Positions 45,302 through 57,069 of a stretch of DNA of 64,000 nt are shown here, in pieces. The stretch covers positions 9,975,916 to 10,039,915 of the forward strand of contig NC_086375.1 of NCBI RefSeq assembly GCF_036588685.1, read 5' to 3'. The position numbers were made by a program, and so were the translations under genes. The DNA comes from Mytilus trossulus. Its lineage: Eukaryota > Mollusca > Bivalvia > Mytilida > Mytilidae. How positions within the stretch are numbered: the stretch's first letter is position 1; each line of letters opens with the position of its first letter. Under the pieces are notes generated by a model, which made no database searches, was not told the DNA's origin, and was given only the letters and a program-made list of their open reading frames with translations.

Positions 45302-48300
45302 GTAAGTAATACTGTTACGCTGTTAACAAAATAATCGATTACTCATATGTAAATTACAGATTATTTTAACAAATCTCTGTATAATTTAGGTGATCTTCTT
45401 CTTCTGGTATTCTTTTTCCGTCCACGTTGGGACAACCTCAATTGAGTACAGTTTTTTCTTTAGTCAATATCTACAGACAACAGTAATCCGTCATCACAAT
45501 AATGTCAATAATATCCATCACCGAATTTATATACACTATATATATACAACATATATATACACAATATCAATCACGGTAAAATTAGCACTAAATGTTCCCC
45601 GCACACTAACAATATACTTATTTCCTGTTAAAGACGCACAACTATCTCTTCTTAATGTCCAACGTTCTATATCTAGCAACGTGAAGAGCATAAATCAACT
45701 GTCTTGATAAATCTTCTATCCTTTGAAGCAATGTATTATCATTTGTATACCGAGAAAGTAACACGGTGCAGTCCAAGATAATTTGAAGTTGGTCATCAGT
45801 TGGTATGTCCCTCATTCTAAAGTTCAAGAAATCGGAGATAATTTCATCAATTTGGTTGAGATATCTTTCTCTAATGCATTGGAGTATTTTACATGTAAGC
45901 AAGAAATGAGAACGATCTTCGATATCTGTATCACATAATTTACAAGTAGGAGTTTCATTTAGATTATATTTTGATCTATGAGATTGTAAAATGTAGGTAT
46001 CAGTAATAACCTTTAGTTTCACAGATATTCGGACAGCTTCTCTAGTTGGGTCACTTGTATTTCCAATGGATAATAATGTATGGCATTTTCCCGGTGAAAT
46101 GTTCAAGGTTCCAAGGTATTTCAGCGATTTATAAGTACAGCTCTTTTGTACTAATACATTTTTCCAGTAATTGTCAATTGCTAAACGAACGGATTTCTTC
46201 CAAGAATATTTTGTTGGTGGATCGTTCAGAAGTACGATTGGTGATTGTAGATCGTATTTGAATAGTACTCTCTTGATCGCTATGAACCAGCTATTGCTTT
46301 CTTGATTTTTTGCGTTTAATTGCCTCCTTGCTATTTTCTTTTCTAAATGTTCTTCATTTTGGTTACAGATGTTGTTGAATAAATTTAATGATTTTTGATC
46401 AATTTGAGCTTCTATAGGTAGAATGCCAGACATGATGTAAATACTTGGATCAGGAGCTGATATAGGTATGGATAAAATTTGTTTTAATATTTTCTTCTGA
46501 AATTTTTCCAATTTAAGTAGATTTTTTGAAGTTGGTAGTATGACTTCGAGACCATAAGTTAAGATGGGTTGTACAAAGGTTTTAAAAAGTTGAATAGCAG
46601 TACTAGGATCAAGTCCATTTTCTCCATGCATACCGGCTGACATTAAGCTGTACGCAGCTCTTCTTGATTTGGTGATGTTCTGTTCAACAGTAGCATTTTG
46701 TGTTTTTTGACTGGTTGTTGATCTTAAAATTCCCAGGTGTGGAGATTTGTCTGAAATTGGCATTGCATTGTTGTTTATAAATATGCTTACTGGATCCTCA
46801 GATTTTTTCCGGTTTGAGGGTTGTACTTGTATAACTACGCTTTTTTGTGGTTGTAAGAGATAATGATGGTCTTCACTGTATTGTGCAGCAATATTCACAA
46901 GGTATTGTAGTTCATGTGGGTTTTCACTAACAATTGCTACGTCGTCAGCACATGCTACTGCATTAATCAGCGTTTCACCTATCTCACATCCAGATGTTGT
47001 ATTTTCAAATGTATTAATGTAGCAAGAATGTTTATAGACAATTTGTGCTTCGTCGACCATGTAAAAATGTGTACTCTGTTTTTCTCTCTTGATAAAAGTA
47101 AACTGTCCAAATGATTCCAATCCTTTTTTTCATTAAAATATTAGGAAACATAGAGTCACTGGAATTTAGAATTAAATTATAAGAAAGGACTGTAATATTT
47201 TTTCTGTCTATAGATTCGAAGTAACATAAAAAATGTGGTGCACACTGTAAATAACCCGCTACGCTCGTTATTCAGTGTGCACATAGACAGAAAAAATATT
47301 ACAGTCATTCCTTAAATAACAAGTGAACAACAAAAATTATAATAAGGTTCATCATAACAAATGGACAAATATGGCCATATTTAGTATTTACACCTCAAAT
47401 ACTACTCTCTATACACTTACCGGTGCAGTTTGGAAAGTTTTAAGACCTGGTTTCCACTGGATATATACTGAGACTTCTATAACTGTGTTATATATAGTAG
47501 TCTCAGATACATGTATATATATATTAATATTATAAACAGATAAAAATTTTAATTTATTTTGCATATATCATAACGATAAAATCGTTTTTAAATTTTGATG
47601 GCCTCTGGGCATTTTTTTCCTTCCTGCAGACAATGTAAATATAAACAAGCACCTGAGTTTCATTTGATACTGTGGGTGACTGTCCACTCAATTCCTACCT
47701 TTTACTCACCTATAAATGTGTAGATTTCTATTGTCCATGCCTATCAAGGACAATCAATACAAAACAAACCAGTTGTTACGGTATTTCGTTTTTGTTCCTG
47801 AAGAAGGTGTAAAAATTAACTGATTTGGGAAACAACTTTGAGATGCTTCCTCTCAGGTAAGTTACCTGAGAGGAAGCATCTCAAAGTTGTTTCCCAAATC
47901 AGTTAATTTTTGCTTCCTCTCAGGTAAGTTACCTGAGAGGAAGCATTTCAAAGTTGTTTCCCAAATCAGTTAATTTTTACACCTTCTTCAGGAACAAACT
48001 TACCTGAGAGGAAGCATCTCAAAGTTGTTTCCCAAATCAGTTAATTTTTACACCTTCTTCAGGAACAAAAACGAAATGCCAATCATAATCCAAACAAGAT
48101 TTCATCACCTGGCTGGACATTCCATAACATTCAGCTAGCCTCACTCTGAATGAGGTACTTTTTCCAATAGCATTAAAATATAGTGTGAGATGTGCAGTAG
48201 TGATTTCACATCAAATACCTGTCCTCCTTCATATTAAAATAATATGTTGATGCATATTCTTTTTAATAAAGTTTCTTACATTTTTATTATTTTAGGAGTA

Positions 48301-48713
48301 AATTTGCAGAAATAAAAGATTTAATAGATAAAGAGGAATTTTCTCTCCGTAAAAGATTGCCAAGAAAACTACCAAAGAGAAAAAATGATGTGTATGTGTC
48401 AAGAAGAACTAATTTCAAACAACAGCTGGAGAGATGTCATAAACTAATGAATTCTGGAAATGAGGTTTATATTCATGGCTTAGGTGCAGCTATAAACAGG
48501 GCAGTAAATCTTGCATTAGAAGTGAAAAATTCTTCCATAGGAAATGTGGAAACAGAAACACAAACCTCCACAGTGGAACTTGTGGATGACTTAGAACCTG
48601 AAACAGATGAACATGAACCAGAAATTTTCATAAGAAATAATTCAGCAGTTCATATAAAAGTGTTCAAAGTTACAGGGACTTCTGTAGAACCTGAACACAT
48701 ACAGTTAAAATAA
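45276..48713 (+). CDS. POP7: POP7 / Rpp20, RNase P and MRP protein subunit, two exons
   Basis: POP7 is the Alba-family protein that, with RPP25, binds the RNA of RNase P (tRNA 5' processing) and RNase MRP (rRNA processing) in the nucleus. Joining 45276-45301 to 48296-48713 gives 147 residues (human is 140). The signature blocks are in order: LRKRLPRKLPKRKNDVYV, EVYIHGLGAAINRAVNLAL (the Alba RNA-binding helix), TSTVELVDDLEPETD and IRNNSAVHIKVFKV. The splice AA|GTAAGT ... TTTTAG|G keeps frame (KPKSKFAE). Intron 1 (3.0 kb) has collected an antisense LINE and hairpin elements. The gene is head to head with ARV1. Confidence 0.95.
45642..47120 (-). mobile_element. 5'-truncated LINE with a 492-codon open frame, in POP7 intron 1
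   Basis: Encodes the C-terminal part of a non-LTR retrotransposon polyprotein. It has the RT catalytic region in the variant form ACADDVAIV, an RT-thumb-like TFVQPILTYGLEV, and a C-terminal zinc-finger CKLCDTDIEDRSHFLLTC. Endonuclease and early RT are missing, so it is 5'-truncated. The uninterrupted frame suggests a fairly recent insertion. It is antisense to POP7. A TA-rich microsatellite (about 45520-45575) lies on its 3' side. Confidence 0.88.
47180..47314. mobile_element. 135-bp foldback MITE
   Basis: Outer arms share the 20-base block ACTGTAATATTTTTTCTGTC, present inverted at the right end. An inner hairpin pairs GTGCACACTG with CAGTGTGCAC around CCGCTACGCTCG. No coding capacity; lies in POP7 intron 1. 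Confidence 0.85.
47783..48077. repeat. nested multi-copy hairpin, 295 bp
   Basis: The outer ends atttcgtttttgttcct and aggaacaaaaacgaaat are perfect inverted repeats. Inside, a 35-bp or longer block beginning 'tctcaaagttgtttcccaaa' occurs three times directly and once inverted. The palindrome CTCAGGTAAGTTACCTGAG occurs twice (centres 47861 and 47928) plus a half copy near 48000. Lies in POP7 intron 1. Confidence 0.9.
48296..48713 (+). CDS. POP7: POP7 exon 2
   Basis: A 418-bp exon, acceptor TTTTAG, containing the whole conserved protein and stop TAA at 48711-48713. A C-terminal tail (TGTSVEPEHIQLK) extends beyond human POP7. Confidence 0.96.
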
Positions 48714-51540
48714 TAAATTAATAAATCATCTTTTCAATTAATCTTATTGCTAGTTCATAGATCTCAATACAAGTCAAAAGCTGGAATAATAAATCAGAGC
48801 TCTAAAACCCCAATCTATTGTCAATTTCAGCTTTCAAAATTCCAATTCATGAAAAGGAGAACCCATTTTTTTGTCAAAACTATCAACCCTTCTGAACATC
48901 TTCTAGTTCATGTAGCTGTCAAATGCATTATTTACAATAATTGACAAATTGTTGTTGTATGACTTATCTGTTTTTGCCAATTTAGGAAACATACACCTCC
49001 AGGTGCGGGAATTTCTGGTTACATTGAAGACCTGTTGGTGACATTCAGCTGTTGTTTTTTCTTTGGTCGTGTTGTTGTCTCTTTAATACATTCCCCATTT
49101 CCATTCTCAATTTTATTTCATTCTACAATGCTGATCTTGGTCCCTGTTTGAATTTTGAAATGGCTTGCTCAAATCTTGTTTACACCTTATGCAAAAGAGT
49201 ATAGGGAGTAAAAAAGTACATGTATACGAAAGACCCTATTGTTTCACCTTGTTCACAATGGAACTGATTTTTATCTATAAAATGTTAGTTGGTCTTCATG
49301 GTCTTTCAAATACAAAACTGGCACCAGGCAGGTATTCTAAAATAAATAATTGCTAATCAGTGTATAAACTAAATATGTCATTTAAGTACTCAAAATTTGT
49401 TTTATTTAACTCAATAAAAAGATGACACTGGATGACAATCATTGTCACATAAATAATACATGTATGTCTTGATGAACTCAATGTATTCAGGATCTTAGTG
49501 GTAAAAACCCCAATTCAGTCTCTGATTGAAGGACAAACTCAGAACTGAAATCAATATGAAAATACAAATAATAATTCATTCAATTACCTAAAAAATAGTG
49601 AGTAAAAACCCCAATTTGTAAACTTTTTATCTGGAGCTCTGTAGATGCAACTAATGTTCTCTGCATGATCAGCACATTTATGCAGGGAAGCATTTCTGTT
49701 TCTAGGGTTTAAAGTATTAGCACGTAAAACAAATATATATGTAACACACAAACAAACAATTACCACGGAATTACAGGCTCCTGACAAGGGACAGACACAA
49801 ACATACAGATTGTGGCTGGGTTAAACATGTAAGCGGGATCCCAAGCCTCCTCCTAACCTGTGACAATGGTTTAACAATACAACATAAGAGCAAACTACAA
49901 AAAGTAGTTGGAAAAGGCTTAATTCGTCAGACAGATACACATACTACACACAGAGTGGACGTGGTTAGGTACTTGTATATCCCAACAGAAAAAGAGACTA
50001 AGTACAGATCTAAGTGAACTTGTAGTTACTGATCGACAGCTAGTTCAAAGCCACTAACAACTATTGACTTGTATCGTGCATATAAGACTAAACGGTCAAT
50101 CAGTACACATCCAATGAGTTTAGTGTAAAGACGCCATAAACAGTCCGAGAAAAACATGAACTTGTGCAATGCCAATATACAGGTATCGACAGATTGTAGT
50201 TCATGAATGTGTATAGTATATGTAACAATAATATTAAGTTTGTTTATAATTTACTGATAACAAAATCAATATCAGTAACACCAAAAGAAACAAAATTCAT
50301 CAACTCCATAAGTTTATCAGGAACTTTTCTACTTTCAGGGCACGGTAAAAAACATATCCGCAAAAATGTGGATGTGTCTGATGTGCTATCCGATGGGTTT
50401 CATTCCATTTTCAAGAAAGAGAAAAAAAAATTCCTCTACTGAAAAACACTCTTCCAATAAATCTTTCAGTAGTTACAGTGTCCTTGACCTTTGTACTACG
50501 GAACACAGCATAAATCTACATCATCTGTAAACGTATCACTGCGATCAAAGAAGAACTCAAGCTTCTATCAAACAATCATAGTTATTTATTTTCTCATTCT
50601 CTGTTTTAAGTGTATCTGACCTCTTTATCCGAAAATTATATAAAGCTTCTCATTTTCTACATTTCTAATTTGTAGAACTTGGACTTAAATCAATCAGGAT
50701 TGTCAAAAATTATCCGTAAACGTTTTTTGTTATAACTGTGACCTTGAACATAGACTTGATTTAATGATTAGTATGATGCTTATTTTCGTTACCTGTATCT
50801 TCCATCTATGTAAATGTCATTCAAATTAAGCAAGAGATAGTCAATTAACGTACTGCACAGAAACAATTTTTCAAAACATATTTTTTTAGTTACAATGGCA
50901 TTGACCTTTGACATATTTACTCAATGATCGATATGCCTTTCACCTATCCAGCAATTTCACGCCATCTGTTCACCAGCCATGCAATAATATTGTACTTTTT
51001 AGTCACAGTGTTTTCGATCTTTGAACATATTGAACCCAACGTCTATGGATACGGAGTCTCCTTTCTCTGTATCTTTTATTTGTACAAGTTTTATTGAAAT
51101 TTAACAAGAACTGAAGTTACCATTTAGAAAACATTTTTACTTCAATCTGTTAACAGTGACCTTGACCTACCTTCCCATGGATGGAAACAAGTGCCTGTGA
51201 CTGCATGACAATACATGTACACATGTGAAACATTTATTTTAAAAAGAGAAAACCAACAACCTGAATAACATACAGACAGTAGCTTACTAGGACATAGGAT
51301 ATGCATTTGAATCAGATTGGAAAACCAATTGATTCAACCTTATTTATCATGTTTATGCTAAAAACAAATGAGGCGGACAGCACCTAACGACAGTAGCCGT
51401 AGTACATACAGGCTCCTCATTTGGGACATGCCGACATAAAGAATGCGACGAGTTAAACATGTTAGTGATTGATTAACTCTGAATGGCATGGTACAGTGGT
51501 GTAACAGCAAAACTTAAAAACACACTAAAATGATGAGTTA

Positions 51541-51786
51541 GGGAGCTACCATTTGATTTTTAGGGGGGGGCTAGGATGAAATTTGAAAAAATAGGCAGGA
51601 CAGGAGTTTTGAGTAAAAAAAAGGCAGGCAGAAACACTTGCAAAAAAAAAGGCAGGACGACAATTTAGGTAAGAAAAAGTCAGAATAAACTAAAAAAAAA
51701 CGGAGACTACAGCTAAATAAAACTTGCAGGACAAAAATTTTCATCCTAGCCCCCCCCCCCCCCCTAAAAATCAAATGGTAGCTCCC
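51541..51786. mobile_element. palindromic element with G-run and C-run arms
   Basis: The left end GGGAGCTACCATTTGATTTT and its inverse at the right end (AAAATCAAATGGTAGCTCCC) are perfect. They are followed inward by a G8 run (left) and a C14-15 run (right) and an inverted 'ctaggatgaaa'. The interior has repeated 'ggcagga' words. Non-coding, MITE-like. Confidence 0.8.
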
Positions 51787-53399
51787 TTAGAAAAATATTA
51801 TAAAATAAAACAATAACACAAAACCATGTTTTCGAAGACTCAAATTGCAATCAGTTCACATCCAGGAGATGCTTAAATATCTTAGTTTAATGTATTCGCT
51901 CTTGTCTACATCCCGAATATTCAGGCCATATTATTATTTTTTATTTCAGTTCATTTATGTTTCGGAATTTTTGTAGTTTTTAAACAGATGTTGTAGTTAA
52001 AATGCAACAGAAAAAGTCCAGCGTGTGATAAATTCGTTATACGGGTAACCCCCTACCAGAGGCGGATTTAGGAGGCCCAGGGGGACCGCCCCCCCCCCCC
52101 CCCCCGCTTTTCGGGAAAAAAATTGGTTGCTTACACAAGGATTCACTGAAGCGTGACTTGAGCGGCCCCTCTAAGGCAGTCAGTGGGCCCCCACTTAGGA
52201 AAATTTCTAGATATTCCAGTGCCTACGGTCTCACCCCCTATGGATTTTACTAACCCTCTATGGATCCGTAGGGGGTCAGTTGCGAACCATATAACTTATA
52301 AGAGTAACGTACTCGCCGTTCTTTATTTTACATAAGAGCACGTATATAATAAACAGTACTACAGTTATTGTAAAAAGTAAAATCACAAAAATACAGAATT
52401 TCGAGGAAATTCAAAACGCCGGGAAAATCCCTAATCGACAAATGTCATCAAACGAATGGACAACAACTGTCATATTTCTATCTTGGAACGGCATTTGCTT
52501 GTGTAGGAAAGCTAAATTCTATTGATAAAAGTAATCAAGAACTTATAAAAGATCTAACTGATTATGAATGTGTTTTAATATTACGCAATGTCATTTTTAT
52601 AGTGTTGTTAAATCGTGTACTTGTCATGCATTTTGCCTTCTTTTATATATAGGGTGTAATTTGTAACAATGATATATTTACAAAGTGAAAATAATTTGAA
52701 ATATGAAATAAAATCATAAACAAATAAAAAGGTGATTTTGCATCTCAAAGCACCTCACGCTTGATGTAAACCCGTGCCACGATTGTAAAAGCAGTTGATC
52801 ACGCAAGTGTAATTAACGATACCAAATTTGTAAAACGAAAATATCTGCAGTCAAAAGAAAACCCAGAATATTTGCATGCTAAGAAATTAGTCTAGATAAA
52901 TTTGTTACCAGACATCAACCAAGGATATGCATGTGGTATGACGACCTTAATTTTGTGCATGCAATGCAGAAATAAACGTTTAGTATGAATAAGAACCAAA
53001 TGCACTTTTTCTTAAAGAAGAAACCATTAAACTTATGATATAAAATGTTAGATTAGAGTATTTATGGTGGGTTTTTTTCAAAGACAACCTACGGTGACTC
53101 AATTAGTGCAGTCAGAGAACGATGCTGATTTTCAGTGCTAATGTCAGGCTTCTTCTTATCGACTGCTATATGCTCACAAATGATTGTAAGTATAATACAA
53201 GTAGTCCTGGGATAGTATAAATATATGATGTTCCCAAATAAATCCATTTCTGTTTGACTCTGAAGAGTATATTAAAAGAAAGTTTTAATCTATCTATATA
53301 TAATATCGCAGCGCTGTGAAATGAAGGAAGATATATTCCTCTTGTTAAAATATACTATTCTTTATGTTCAGACACGGCAAAACTTACGACAATATCACT

Positions 53400-54550
53400 G
53401 TGCTTAAACGGCCGTGGGTAACTTAAGTTACACACAGCCCAAGATGGAGCCGCCTGACTTCGGTTAGGAAGTTTGCTCCTATATAATTACAATACCATGA
53501 ATAAAAAAGAAATGTTCAGTAATTAAAAAGTTATTTAAATCTTTTAGGGAAACTCTGCAATGTAAAACGTGGTTAGTTACTACAAAATAAACGATTACAG
53601 CACGATTTGCCAAAACACTTATGATGTCCGTAACTTCAAAACAACTTGTCCGTAACTTTTTTCCTTATACCAATAGGGATGTCCGTAACTTTAGCATGAT
53701 GTCAGTAACTTTCAAAGAGGTCAATCCTTAGCAGAAATACAGATGAATCAGTCCAAACCTCTAAAGAAGATATGTATGATTTGATACCCGATCTTATTGA
53801 ACCCCTGAGGTCAATGAAACTGTTTTAAATCTACCTTTATTGCTATAATAAACTAACACATGTTCAACAATATAGCCTTCAACTACTCCTAGATATTGGC
53901 ATTTTTTTTCTCACAATCAACAACACATCACCTAGAAGAGACCATACCTTTTTGGCTAACAATTCAGAAATTATTTAAAGGAAAGAATATCAATTTTTTC
54001 CGCCAAGGACTCATCAGTGAACAATCTATAAAGCTAGAAGAATGTTAGATAAATTTCGCCGTTCCGTCAGATCCCGTTTTATCCCGGGAATATTTTTTTT
54101 CAAATTTAACGGAAAATCCGGGACACTCTGGTTCACTTTTTCTCTTGTTTAGTTTGAAGCATATCGCTATTGTATAAATCTATGTAATAATTAAGGAGTT
54201 TGATAGTGTTTATTGTCCTTTAACTGTTGAAATTGTTAATCTTACAATTTTGAAAAAGAAGTTACCCACATCCGAAAATAAAGTTACGGACAGTCTGATT
54301 ATTTTTAACTTATAAGTTACGGACATCTTATGCATTTTTTAAAAGTTGGCCTTGCGCTAAAGTGAAGTCAAAATTAACGAATTTGAAGTGATGGTAGGTG
54401 ATTTCTTTATTCAAAAATCCTATCAATATTTACATAGATCATGAAAAACGTTGCAAAAAGTATATTTCGTATCAACTGTCATCTCAACGAGTTTAGAGTC
54501 CGCCATCTTGGGCTGTGGGTAACTTAAGTTACCCACGGCCGTTTAAGCAC
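53400..54550. mobile_element. 1.15-kb element with 48-bp terminal inverted repeats
   Basis: Begins GTGCTTAAACGGCCGTGGGT and ends with its inverse. Arms match over about 48 bp with one difference and contain the internal palindrome TAACTTAAGTTA. The interior repeats 'gtccgtaactt' at 53626-53710 and its inverse 'aagttacggac' at 54281-54322. No open frame of note; no clear target duplication was seen. Confidence 0.8.
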
Positions 54551-54817
54551 AAATGAATATCGGATTCATTTTTTATCTTTGAAATTTTTTAGTAAATCAT
54601 GAACTGTTTTGAGATTTTTTGGTAACTACGTAAGACTGTTGAATCAGGATAGGGTTCTTCATTTCTGTACCATTTTCCCGTCAATTCTTTATAAATTGTG
54701 CCTTATTCTTTCCCTTATCTTTATTTTTTGCCTGGGTTTCTCTTTTCATAATATTTTAACCCATTCTTCTGTCCACATGATGTATTCTGTAAACCCTATC
54801 TCTGAAATCATTGACGT

Positions 54818-55152
54818 TACTGGGTCGATGCCTCTGCTGGTGGACGTTTCGTCCCCGAGGGTATCACCAGCCCAGTAGTCAGTACTTCGGTGTTGACATG
54901 AATTATAAGAATATCAATTATGTGGTCATTTTTTTTATAAATTTCCTGTTTACAAAACTTTGAGTATTTCGAAAAACTAAGGATTTTCTTATCCCAGGCA
55001 TTTGATTACCTTAGCCGTATCTGGCACAACTTTTTGGAATGCTCTTCAACTTTGAATTTGTTTGGTTTATAACTATTTTGATATGAGCGTCACTGATGAG
55101 TCTTATGTATACGAAACGCGCGTCTGGCGTACAAAGTACCTTTGATAACTAT
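54818..55152 (-). repeat. ACGCGCGTTTCGTC dispersed repeat, tandem unit A
   Basis: Reverse unit from 'actgggtcgatgcctctgct' to 'acgaaacgcgcgtctggcgt'. It is directly followed by unit B. The frame at 54609-54878 ends in it. Confidence 0.87.
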
Positions 55153-55154
55153 TT

Positions 55155-55512
55155 ACGGGCACCACTGAGTCGATGCCTCTGCTAGTGGATGTTTCGTCCC
55201 CGAGGGTATCACCAGCCCAGTAGTCAGCACTTCGGTGTTGACATGAATATCAATTATGTGGTTTTTTTTTATAAATGTTCTGTTTACAAAAATTTGAGTA
55301 TTTCGAAAAACTAAGGATTTTCTTATCCCAGGCATAGATTACCTTAGCCGTATTTGGTACAACTTTTTGGAATTTTGGATCCTCAATGCTCTTCAATTTT
55401 GAATTTGTTTGGTTTATAACTATTTTGATATGAGCGTCACTGATAAGTTTTATGTAGACGAAACGTGCGTCTGGCGTACACAATTACAATCCTGGTACCT
55501 TTGATAACTATC
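55155..55512 (-). repeat. ACGCGCGTTTCGTC dispersed repeat, tandem unit B
   Basis: Second reverse unit, ending 'acaatcctggtacctttgat'. The short - strand frames 55153-55335 and 55250-55483 are parts of the repeat. Confidence 0.87.
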
Positions 55513-56952
55513 TTATTCAGTCTGAAATCACGGTAGTATTGAAACACGGAACTGATGAAGTCCGATGTAGGTTTGGTAATTACTCATCCATTCAAGATGT
55601 CTGCGCCCATCAAATATTTTTTGGCAGACGATCCTCAGGTCTTATTCAAGATACTTAGAATAAAAGGATAAGAATGAGTCAATTTCTTTGAATTTAAACA
55701 TAATTCTCCCTTTAGACGTAAGGTAAAACATTAATAAATGCAGAAAAGTAATGAATACATTTACGTTTCTTTCATCGCCAAAAATAAGTGCACCGGTGCA
55801 TATGATTGCATTGTCTTATTGATCGTGTTTAATTGATGCATGTCTGTGCATTTAAGACAATTTCCTAAAAGAAACATTTAACAGAACAACATTTCTTCAA
55901 CTTATACAATTTTAAATCTTTATAATAAAATGTTGTCTTTACTTTCATTGACTTTTTTACATTTTTGTTGGTCTTTAACAAAGTTATAAAATCAAAACTG
56001 GGACAACATCTGTGTCCAATGTACACATTCCCCGATTATTTAAGGAAACTTTTAACATGTAATCAAACATACATTTGACCTTGAAAAATCCAATTGCATA
56101 TATGTTGCCATCTTCTTATATCTGCTTATAATACATGTAGGTTATATGACATTTGGCAGTCGTCAGAGGCCAGTCTGGTGTTAAATTAGATTGAGCCTAG
56201 ACTTAACTACGCAATATAATAATATGAGGCAGGCATTACCTGTAAATGGGGACGAAGTCTGTATGAACTTTTTTTTTTGTAACTTAAATATTTGTTAAAG
56301 AAAAGAAACGAAAATACTGTATTGTTTCCGATTTTGGTTCTGTTGTTAGGGATTTTAGTTGTGACATTAATTAAGTTATGACGTCATATGCAATGTAAAC
56401 AAAGAGACGCTATCATCAGGTAACGTTATTTCATATAAACTTAGGAATTATTAAAAATGAAATTGGTATTGCGTTCCTTCCTATTTTATACTAGACTGAT
56501 AAATATATATATTTTACTCAAAGTTTCATACAAACGAGACCGGAAAAAGGAAGTACATTGTAGATTTCTGCGCAGATGCTGAAATTCAAAACTTTACATA
56601 AAAAAGATTGAACTATTTTGAGTTCATTAGTACAATGAAAATTTGGGAAAATTTTCCCCGATTCTTTTTTTTTTTATTTTTCTACTGTTAATGGGGACTT
56701 TGTTTCAATAATATATGCTGATGCATATTTAAGAGTTCATGCATTGTAAATAAAATTGTTTATTTTAGACATTATAGTGGATATATGTTTAAGTGTGTTA
56801 TAAACATTGTGATAAATCAAATATCATACAAAAATGTGATTTAAGTCAAATACATGTAGGTGAATATGGATTTTTCAGCTAATGCCCTGTTAATAACTAA
56901 ATCAATTTACTATACTGATATCTTTTATTTCAGATTATTTGTAACTATTGAA

Positions 56953-57069
56953 ATGAGTTGTCGACTGTTAATTCAACGTGTGCAGCTCTTGTATTCTATG
57001 AAGTCTCCCAGTCATACATGTATTTGTGGAACTATCAATAGGAAATTCCATCTTGCTGGAGCATTAAAT
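56953..57069 (+). CDS. MTIF2: MTIF2 coding exon 1 (targeting peptide)
   Basis: 39 codons. ATG at 56953 lies 19 bp after a strong acceptor (TTATTTCAG ending 56933), so the exon starts at 56934 and the mRNA has at least one upstream untranslated exon. An in-frame upstream ATG at 56866 would lie in the intron. Donor GTAAGG. Confidence 0.85.

Larger units (their letters stand above)
48714..56933. other. intergenic region between POP7 and MTIF2
   Basis: No coding exon was recognised. Besides the repeats listed separately it contains: 50470-51190, a degenerate array of 'gtgaccttgaccttt'-like words; 52070-52140, a C18-type homopolymer in a 'ggcggatttaggaggccc' repeat; and 52375-52500, an aaaatcacaaaaatactgaa repeat. 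The first, untranslated exon(s) of MTIF2 may lie around 56400-56600, but I could not fix one. Confidence 0.5.
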
